In this document: piece by piece, positions 56,581 through 64,000 of the stretch | Layout: each line of letters begins with the position of its first letter | Numbering within the stretch: position 1 is the first letter of the stretch | From: Harmothoe impar | Taxonomy: Eukaryota; Annelida; Polychaeta; Phyllodocida; Polynoidae | Assembly (NCBI GenBank): GCA_947462335.1 | Contig: OX381708.1 | Location: 3,348,001 to 3,412,000, forward strand | Direction of reading: 5' to 3' | Length of the DNA: 64,000 nucleotides | Made by a program: the position numbers and the translations under genes | The notes under the pieces: model-generated | The model's database searches: none | The model's input: the letters and a program-made list of their open reading frames with translations, nothing else | Told to the model about the DNA's origin: nothing

Positions 56581-56780
56581 NNNNNNNNNNNNNNNNNNNN
56601 NNNNNNNNNNNNNNNNNNNNNNNNNNNNNNNNNNNNNNNNNNNNNNNNNNNNNNNNNNNNNNNNNNNNNNNNNNNNNNNNNNNNNNNNNNNNNNNNNNNN
56701 NNNNNNNNNNNNNNNNNNNNNNNNNNNNNNNNNNNNNNNNNNNNNNNNNNNNNNNNNNNNNNNNNNNNNNNNNNNNNNNN
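56581..56780. other. Assembly gap, 200 N
   Basis: Exactly 200 N. It follows the satellite directly, so the gap probably reflects failure to span the array; its real size is unknown and may hide LCA5 exons. Confidence 0.98.
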
Positions 56781-56921
56781 CCTACGGGTAGAATCATACA
56801 CTCTCACATAAATTCTCACATAGAAGCTGTACTAATACTTTAATACTAAAGGGCCGTGAAATACATGGAAGACTATGCCTGTCTATGGATCTTTAATAAA
56901 TTAATAGCAAGAGTATAGTCC

Positions 56922-57350
56922 CCGGGGGGGGGGGGGCACTTAGTATATTTTGCATACACAAGTGTCCGGCTGGCAAGGGTACTTTTTCAACAAAATTTCC
57001 CTAGGCAAGGGTCCACTTTTGAGAAGAATTTCCCTAGGCAAGGGTCAACTTTTGCAAAATTTCCCTAAGCAAGGGTCATTTTGACCAAAATTCCTCTGAA
57101 TCGACACCATATTTACCAAAATCTTCGCTCATTTTCAAAATACCCCAATTAAAAGGTCCATTTTTACCAAAATCTCCCTAAGCAAGGGTTCATTTTCTCC
57201 CAAATCTCTCTTAGCAGAAAATCATTTTGGCCAAAATCTCCGTATGAACTGGTTCATTTTGGAAATCTCCCTAGGCAAGGGTCAAGGGTTGCCAGGGGTC
57301 CAGCCGGACACCCCTGTCAACAAAAAAAATGAGTGCCCCCCCCCCGGGGT
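56922..57350. mobile_element. TIR element with CCCCGGGGGGGG ends
   Basis: CCCCGGGGGG...CACT and GTGTCCGGCTGGCAAGGGT at the left pair with GGGTCCAGCCGGACACCCCT and GAGTGCCCCC...GGGG at the right. The inside repeats CCTAGGCAAGGGTCxxTTTT in degenerate form. Confidence 0.75.
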
Positions 57351-58293
57351 ATAGTCTTAATAAGACCATATATATCTGGCTGGTCTAAGTGACTTAGTCT
57401 AAGTCCTAGTCCGGGGTCCTAGTCTATTAAAGTACACGTCATGATAACACTAGACTACCCGGTATAGTACAGTCATTTTAGACCAAATATGGCCCAAAGA
57501 TATAAAATACCTGACAGCTGATTTTTGCAGGATTGGCCCGTCTATATGTTAGATTCGACCTACCAAAAGTCCTGATGTGTCCTAGGCTTGGCTTTTTTTA
57601 AGAGCCGTTTTCGTATCGGATGAAAAAATACCATTGAAATGCTATATTTCAGATCTGTACACCAAAGTACCATCATGGTAAGGACATTTTTTGGGGTAGA
57701 CATTTACCAATACAACTAAAGATGATGTAAAAAGGGTGCTGATTAAGAATATTGATGTTTCCAAAATCCAAGATGGCCGCCAGGTCAAAATCCAAGATGG
57801 CCACCATATAATCCAAAACCCCTCCCCTATAGTTTGAAAATTGCCTCTGAAATGTTAATAACACAGCTAAATCTAAAAAGGGTGCTGATTAAGAATTTTG
57901 ATGTTTCCAGAATCCAAGATGGCTGCCAGGTCAAAATCCAAGATGGCCGCCAAATAATCTGAAATCCCTCTCCTTTGGTGTTAATATTGCCCCTAGACAA
58001 ATTAGAACCTGACAAATTCCCCCTCCCAAATTGAGCCCTAGCAATCCATTTATCTTATTGATATGTTGCAAGATTGAGTGGTTGCTTAGCAACAGCAGTT
58101 CTAAGTATCTATTGGCTTGGCAACACAGCATCAATATCAGAATGACTTGATGTAGCAAAACTGGTAGTATAGGTATTTCTATAAAGCCAGCTAAATTAAA
58201 CAGTCCACAAAATGAGGTTGGATTATTTGAATTTGAACTATAACATTGCTGTTAACTGTGAGAGAAAAGCGGATGTAAGATTGATGGCAATAG

Positions 58294-58452
58294 CAGGGGC
58301 GTGGCAAGCAGTTTCAAAGTAGGGGGGACTGAGGGGTATTTTGACCCTTTTTGACCCCTTTTTACTTGACCTTTGGGGTTTGACCTTTTTCGGGGTTGGT
58401 CAAAAGTGGGGGGGACATGTCCCCCCGTCCCCCCCCCCTGTTGCCACGCCCC
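58294..58452. mobile_element. Small TIR element, GGGGCGTGGCAA ends
   Basis: GGGGCGTGGCAA at the left pairs with TTGCCACGCCCC at the right. The inside is GGGGGGAC / GTCCCCCC-rich. Nested in the long-TIR element. Confidence 0.75.
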
Positions 58453-58977
58453 GGAATAGGAAAAACCCTCAGATCAAGAGATTTTAATAGTGTAATTTAC
58501 TTGTTGCTATTTACTTGTTGCTATTACTAATGGCTGCTTAAGTATTGATTGAAGAGGTACTTATCATTGAGATTGAACTATAATGTGTGTTAAAAAATAC
58601 TTAGCCCAAGTGGAAAATATCATACAAACTTCAGAGGTGTATTGAATGTGTGATAAAGGCCTGGCCACCACTTATTACACAAGTCTACATTTCTATGAGA
58701 TATAAAAGGTAATTTTGTGGGATAAGAACCTCATACAACTGACCCTACTTGTCCTCAAACCACCACATAATCTAGGGTATCCCTGTCCCTAATTAGCGTC
58801 CTTCATTCCTTAGTGATGGGTCCCTCATTCTGCCACCATAGTTCTCTGATCCTTCTCCTTAGTCCCCTTCTATCATCCCAACCCACCCTACTCTTTTCTT
58901 AAAGTTCCTATCCCTCTCCTTTCGTCAAGTTATCAACACTTTCCCACATGGCACCTATCACATCTCTGCTGTTAACC

Positions 58978-59180
58978 CTTTGAGGACAAGCAAAATTTAA
59001 TATGGCTAGCTCTGAGGATGAGAAATTTTGCAGGAATTTTCCCTACAGACGAAGCATTGCTGAATCTCATAGAGTTAGGATGACCATAGTCAATGCTCGC
59101 CCTGCCATGGCATCAACTATAGTCGATGCTCGCCCAGCCATGACATCAACTATAGATGATGCTCGCCCTCAAAGGGTTAA
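58978..59180. mobile_element. Dispersed GATGCTCGCCCTGCCATGG element, copy 2
   Basis: TTAACCCTTTGAGGACAAGC at the left and CCTCAAAGGGTTAA at the right. Repeats TGCTCGCCCTGCCATGGCAT. Same orientation as 36308-36513. Confidence 0.7.
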
Positions 59181-61308
59181 GGCAGCTACATAGTGTGACA
59201 GAGCAGTGGGATTTGTCCCATTGCCCTTGGTCTATTATAATTGACTCTGTTACAAAGAGCACTTGAAAGAAATGAGGCAAGTGCTCTAAAAACAGCTACC
59301 TACTTGTAACCAAGTTTTACTGTATCTATGATTATGTTGGTGCTAACTACAAAACACTTGGCCAGCTCAGAATAGAAGACGGTTGTAATGTTGGTTGTGC
59401 CTGCATGGAAGGTGGCTTCATCCTAGAGACAAAAAGGAATAGCCACCAACACTTGATAATAATCATTCTGAACATGACAAACTGCAACTGTCCAAAGGTA
59501 TCAGCCACTATTCTTGTGGGTGAGTGTCAGCTCACCACTCCTGCTTCCCATAATCGTTTAGCAGTGGGTATCAATTTCTGACCTGAGTGCCCACCCCGGG
59601 TGGGGGCCTTCAATGAGAATGCATGTTAGCATGGCTACACCATGATTATGAATTACTCATGTTACACACATTAACAGTAGCAGCATGTTAAACCAGAGAG
59701 GCTACAGAGGTCCAGCTTATTTTTGATTAGACATGGTCAGTAAATAGCCCACCAGGTGGTATCTGGATCTTCTCTGTAATGGAGGTGCTCACACCCCCTA
59801 GTGTGAAGGGTACATCTTGGGATGGAAAGGGTGTAGATAACAATAATCAGGGAGCTGTATTGGTTTACAAAGGCAGAGTATAAGTAGACATACACACGTG
59901 GGAGGGGACTTGTCTATCCTTATGGGATTCTGGTATGGATACAGTTGACAAAGAAAATTAATTAAACAAAAAATGAATCAAATACAGTTCTTAAGTACAA
60001 CCACTAGTGAATAATACTTGGGAGATATAATCTTGCTTTTTACTTTTATCTCATTATCTTGCCCAGTTTCATATGACCAGAATGTTCTTTTTGTACGCTC
60101 TATGCTCAGGGGACTTCATTAGGCATCAGATTAATATATTTGACACTAACTTAGCTTGTATTTGGAGTTCTGTCGTTCCCAACTTTTTAGATTACCCAGT
60201 GGGTTATGATGGCGGTTCCCAGATGCCCTGGCCAAAATTTATGTTAATTATTGTAATATGACTTACATCTTTGACATATGTAATAATTATGATAGGACTC
60301 TGGTGTAGGTGGGGGTATGTATCATTACCATTGAGCTAACATGCAGTTAATCTGGTTGCTAAGCAAGGAATTAATTAGAATCATAGTTGCTAAGCAACCA
60401 CTGGTCTTAGGTACAATAATTGGTACTGTTCAGATACCAGTGGCCAATTTGGTGGAGGTAGGTATTATTGAAATTGAGCTACATACCTGTGAAACCTATG
60501 TTGCTAAGCAAGTAGATACTTAGAACTGCTGTTGCTAAGCAACCAGTCAATCTAGCAACATATCAATAAATGGATAAAAAAGGAAAATGGATTGCTAGGG
60601 CTCAATTTAGGGGGGATTTGCAGGTTCTGATTTGTTCAGGGGCAAAATTAACACCAAAGGAGAGGGATTTCAGATTATTTGGTGGCCATCTTTGATTTTG
60701 ACCTGGCAGCCATCTTGGATTTTGGAAACATCAAAATTCTTAATCAGCACCCTTTTTAGATTTAGCTGTGTTATTAACATTTCTATGCCCAAGAGTGTCC
60801 TTGTCATGATGCTACATATCTGTAAAATCTGTGTTGCTAAGCAAATAGATACTTAGAACTGCTGTTGCTAAGCAACCACTCAACCTAGCAACAAAATCAA
60901 TGAGATGAATAGATTGCTAGGACTCAATTTAGGGGGAATCAGTAAGTTTCTATTATGCCCAGAGGCAATTTTCAAACTATAGGGGAGGGGTTTTGGATTA
61001 TATGGTGGCCATCTTGGATTTTGACCTGGCGGCCATCTTGGATTTTGGAAACATCAATATTCTTAATCAGCACCCTTTTTACATCATCTTTAGTTGTATT
61101 GGTAAATGTCTACCCCAAAAAATGTCCTTACCATGATGGTACTTTGGTGTACAGATCTGAAATATAGCAATTCAAAGGTATTTTTTCATCCGATACAAAA
61201 ACGGCTCTAAAAAAAAAGCCAAGCCTAGGACACATCAGGACTTTTGGTAGGTCGAATCTAACATATAGACGGGCCAATCCTGCAAAAATCAGCTGTCAGG
61301 TATTTTAT

Positions 61309-62817
61309 TCTATTTCAAAACCTAATATGACTGTACTAGTAGTCCAGCTAACAGGTGTGGATGCCGGCTTCATCACTAAACCCAGTGACTCATAATCTAT
61401 TTTTAGTGTTGTTTTTCGAGACAGTGAGTCGATGATTGTCACTTTAAATGGACAGGACCGTGAGGACGAAAGTAATAGCTGATAGTAGGATTTACACAAG
61501 GGAAACTCTTGAACAGAAATCACATCACAAAGTGAGTCGAGTGACAGGTGTCAAGTCGGTGGTTCCACTGACACTAGCCTAGCGGGCACTGACTGAGACT
61601 GAGTGCGTCACCAGTCACTGACTGAGTCAGCTGATGTTGACAAATCAAAACAACGCGTTATCTGCCTTTTCAGACAATGAATACCACCACATTAACTCAC
61701 AAAATTGCTTCAAACTTCAATGTATAAAACAGAAAATGAACTATCAAAGGCAGGTCTATTTAATTTTAGACTGATCGGTTCAATTTCTTAGTAACCAGTC
61801 ACTGATTCACACACCGACTGTCCAGAACAGAAACTGGGAAACAGAGAAAGTCGCGGACAACAACAAAGATTAGCGACTGAGGAAAATCTCTCCGGTTCAA
61901 ACTTACCCGCTGCCGTCCTACCCCGATGGTTCCCCGTCTGCCGGGGCGTAGTTAGAACTGTAAATAAGACGTGTATCTGACAAAACACGACAGATATGAC
62001 TCTACTTACATGTGAAGGAAGTAAAGGCGTAACTCTGAATCATCAACGACGGATCAAAATTTCTGAAGGGAAGTACTTTGATCCGGGTGAGAAGTGTGTG
62101 CGGCTACAACGTGAGGCGCCGTACCCGCTACCACGTCCACTTAGTGCCGGGACGACACGCCAGGCGGCGCGGTGGTGTAGGGGGAAAGAAAGCTTCGGGC
62201 AATTGCCGCTGAATTGCGTCCCCGGGCCTTTGTGCTTTAAGGTTGATCGCTAGGGTAGATGTGGGTAATATTGCGCACCTAGTGACGATACCCAAATGTT
62301 CTCAATAACTATAGTCCACTGTCATTAAGAACCATTAATATATGCAAATTGAAAAATATTGTTAAAAATTGAAAAAAAATCGAGAAAAAAATAAATCCCA
62401 ATTGCAACCCCTTGTATGGTAAGTAGGGGCATAAACGTATAGGCCTAGCTAAATTTTGGGGTATTAAATGTTGTTATAATTGTAGTATATCCCTCACAAT
62501 TGTGTCAAATTGCTCACCCATTGAACAACAGTGTATTTGGGTAATTCCGCTCATTTGTTTTCACACCCAACTGGCTAACTGAAAAATGTGCCTTTTAGGG
62601 GGGAGGGGGGGTTGCGCGATATTGAAGCGGATACCGCTCGCTGGTATCCGAGTATAACTCGCCGGCGACCAGCATTGGAACTCGTCGTCATCGGTAACTT
62701 AGCAACCGATCTATTGTGACGTAACTCGCCGATTTCAAAGGTTAACGATCGGTGCCTAGCCTCTAAAGACAATTACTGGTCTATTTCTAAGTTTTAAATT
62801 GCCATCCATTATTCAAG
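61309..62817. other. Flank with candidate minus-strand first exon and retroelement leader
   Basis: On the minus strand, GC-rich sequence ending GACGGCAGCGG|GTAAGT (donor near 61907) looks like a 5' non-coding exon. By position it could be the LCA5 first exon, but this is inference. From about 62600 the sequence has GCGGATACCGC...GGTATCCG inverted motifs and leads into the retroelement ORF. Other frames here show no domain. Confidence 0.35.
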
Positions 62818-63795
62818 ATGCGTAGAAGTGCAAGGAAAAGTACTAGCCAGTATGCCAGAGGCTGGACTACTGAGTCGGATGAACCTGAGAAGTCTCCAGC
62901 CAAGAAAAAGTCTCCCAAGAAAAAGGAGAAGAAAGGTCAGTCAGTCCAGCAGTCAGTCCCCAGTTTTGATTTTGCTGCAACTGCCAAGCTGTTTGATGAC
63001 CGTATGACTAGAGTGGAGAAAACAATGGAGAGGGCTATGGAGCTTGTCACCAAAGGAGGTAGTAAATCCAGATCTTCCTCAGTTGGCTCTGGGAAATCTG
63101 CCAGATCATCTAGATCTTCCAGGTCCTCAAAGCACCACCATCGTCCAAGGTCATCATCTGCCACATCGACCTTGACCTCCTCATCGTCCCGCTGGACCGA
63201 GGAGTCCAGATCCCGCTCTAGGAGCAGGACAGGCCGCTACCGTCGTAAGAAGGTCCAAAAAATTGGTAAATATGACACTTCCAGATTCTTTGATGGGGAG
63301 AGTATTACCACTATGGATCAGTTATTCATTGCTAGCCTGAGCCAGATCAAGTATCTCCTGGAGAGGGGGGATGACGCTGTTAATTTCGTCGATCACCTAC
63401 TCCTCCTGGTGAAAAAGATTGAAACCCGCCTTTATGTCCCTGAGGCCATCATCAAGTATGACAAGGACATGAAGACAAGGGCTGCAGATAAGGGCACGCA
63501 CATCCTCTCTGACACAGAGTCCAACTTCACCAATTCTGCCTTCTGCTATGACAACACCTGGGCTGCCAGGAAGGCTCAGGCCGCCAACAACAAGCAGAAG
63601 TCAGGGTCAGCCAGTGGGGGTGGTAAGCGCTCGTCCACTAGCACCTCCTGCAACAACTGGAATTTTGCGCCAGACAGCTGCCACTCCCCTGCATGTAAGT
63701 ACCCTCACATTTGCAAATTCTGTAGGTCGCCTTCTCATAAGGGCAGCGAGTGCTCCGCCAAGGCCGCTGATGTCGGCCCTGCTGGCCCTAAGTGA
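62818..63795 (+). CDS. Retroelement gag-like ORF1 with CCCH and CCHC zinc motifs
   Basis: Single-exon ORF of 325 residues, ATG at 62818 (AAGATG context), stop TGA at 63793. The N-terminus is basic (KKKSPKKKEKKG), then a short helix and a Ser/Arg-rich stretch (about 82-145) like nucleic-acid binding tails. A globular part follows (KIGKYDTSRFFDGESITTMD to about 235). The C-terminus has Cys278, Cys288, Cys293, His297 (C-x9-C-x4-C-x3-H) and Cys299, Cys302, His307, Cys312 (a C-x2-C-x4-H-x4-C knuckle). This layout is typical of ORF1/gag of DIRS-like tyrosine-recombinase and related retroelements. The order assignment is inference because no reverse transcriptase is in the window. Confidence 0.8.
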   Translation: MRRSARKSTSQYARGWTTESDEPEKSPAKKKSPKKKEKKGQSVQQSVPSFDFAATAKLFDDRMTRVEKTMERAMELVTKGGSKSRSSSVGSGKSARSSRSSRSSKHHHRPRSSSATSTLTSSSSRWTEESRSRSRSRTGRYRRKKVQKIGKYDTSRFFDGESITTMDQLFIASLSQIKYLLERGDDAVNFVDHLLLLVKKIETRLYVPEAIIKYDKDMKTRAADKGTHILSDTESNFTNSAFCYDNTWAARKAQAANNKQKSGSASGGGKRSSTSTSCNNWNFAPDSCHSPACKYPHICKFCRSPSHKGSECSAKAADVGPAGPK

Positions 63796-64000
63796 GATGG
63801 GGCCCTGGTCGGCGGGCCGCCTGTCAGCGGACACCCTAATGACGTCATTGACTGTTGTGTTATGAATGTTCTGGCAGCGGCCACACCCAATGATGTCAGT
63901 ATTCTGGTGGCCCCCGCCAGCCCCTTGTTAGCCCTGGATGAGTCACCGCGTATGGATTATGGCTTCCAGGACTGTGTTTCTTCACCTGCTGTTCCTCCTC
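63796..64000 (+). CDS. Start of a second retroelement ORF, open to the window end
   Basis: Directly after the TGA the same frame stays open for 68 codons to the edge: DGALVGGPPVSGHPNDVIDC, then the first Met at 63862 (MNVLAAATPNDVSILVAPAS). It could be ORF2 started at 63862 or reached by stop readthrough. No catalytic motif is visible yet. Confidence 0.55.

Larger units (their letters stand above)
57502..61308. mobile_element. Long-TIR element, about 3.8 kb
   Basis: ATAAAATACCTGACAGCTGA at the left is matched inverted at the right end (61289-61308). Homology extends inward about 600-800 bases on each side. The left arm holds two tandem copies, and the right arm two, of a block with AGGGTGCTGATTAAGAAT, CCAAGATGGCCGCCAGGTCA and GTTGCTTAGCAAC motifs. 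The interior (about 58150-60480) holds two nested small elements but no recognisable transposase ORF. Confidence 0.75.

Noticed and set aside
56520..56843. Open frames across the N run
   Set aside because: They consist of undetermined residues and satellite sequence.
61996..62253. 85-codon + frame before the retroelement
   Set aside because: No domain, and the basic/Pro-rich composition is typical of GC-rich leader sequence; not supported as a gene.

Overview
The window is nuclear DNA of an invertebrate animal. The genes are split by GT-AG introns, the exons encode conserved animal proteins (EFCAB6, GET1/WRB, a lebercilin, a PAPS sulfotransferase), and the introns are full of minisatellites, poly-C tracts and short terminal-inverted-repeat (TIR) elements. 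One 200-base run of N is an assembly gap. The phylum cannot be fixed from the sequence: a lophotrochozoan, hemichordate or lancelet would all fit.

Layout. 1-1561: a TTCC microsatellite and flank. 1562-32140 (+): EFCAB6, a many-EF-hand ciliary protein. I place 25 exons with consistent phase from 6653 to 32140 (1415 residues), plus a less certain first exon at 1562-1774. 34273-37817 (-): a six-exon sulfotransferase with an unusual basic N-terminus and a membrane segment. 38460-41892 (+): GET1/WRB, head-to-head with the sulfotransferase. 45608-53283 (-): the last four exons of a lebercilin (LCA5/LCA5L) gene; its 5' exons are not visible. 54930-56780: a 43-bp satellite running into the gap. 57502-61308: a long-TIR element. 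62818-64000 (+): a retroelement gag-like ORF, then a second ORF in the same frame that runs off the window.

The convergent GET1(+) and LCA5(-) pair matches the human chromosome 21 order GET1(WRB)-LCA5L as I recall it, which suggests very old microsynteny. EFCAB6 and lebercilin are both ciliary. GET1 inserts tail-anchored proteins into the ER.

The most striking feature is a repeated pattern at exon-intron borders. At about ten borders in EFCAB6, one in LCA5 and one in GET1, the splice site, usually with 15-60 nt of adjoining exon, is duplicated into the intron. Copy number runs from two (100-bp duplication at 22980/23080) to about 19 acceptor copies (5298-6652) and 26 donor copies (51855-53035). 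Most intronic minisatellites that touch an exon here look like amplified splice borders, and two of them were later interrupted by TIR elements. I do not know a described system of this kind; it is the main item for follow-up.
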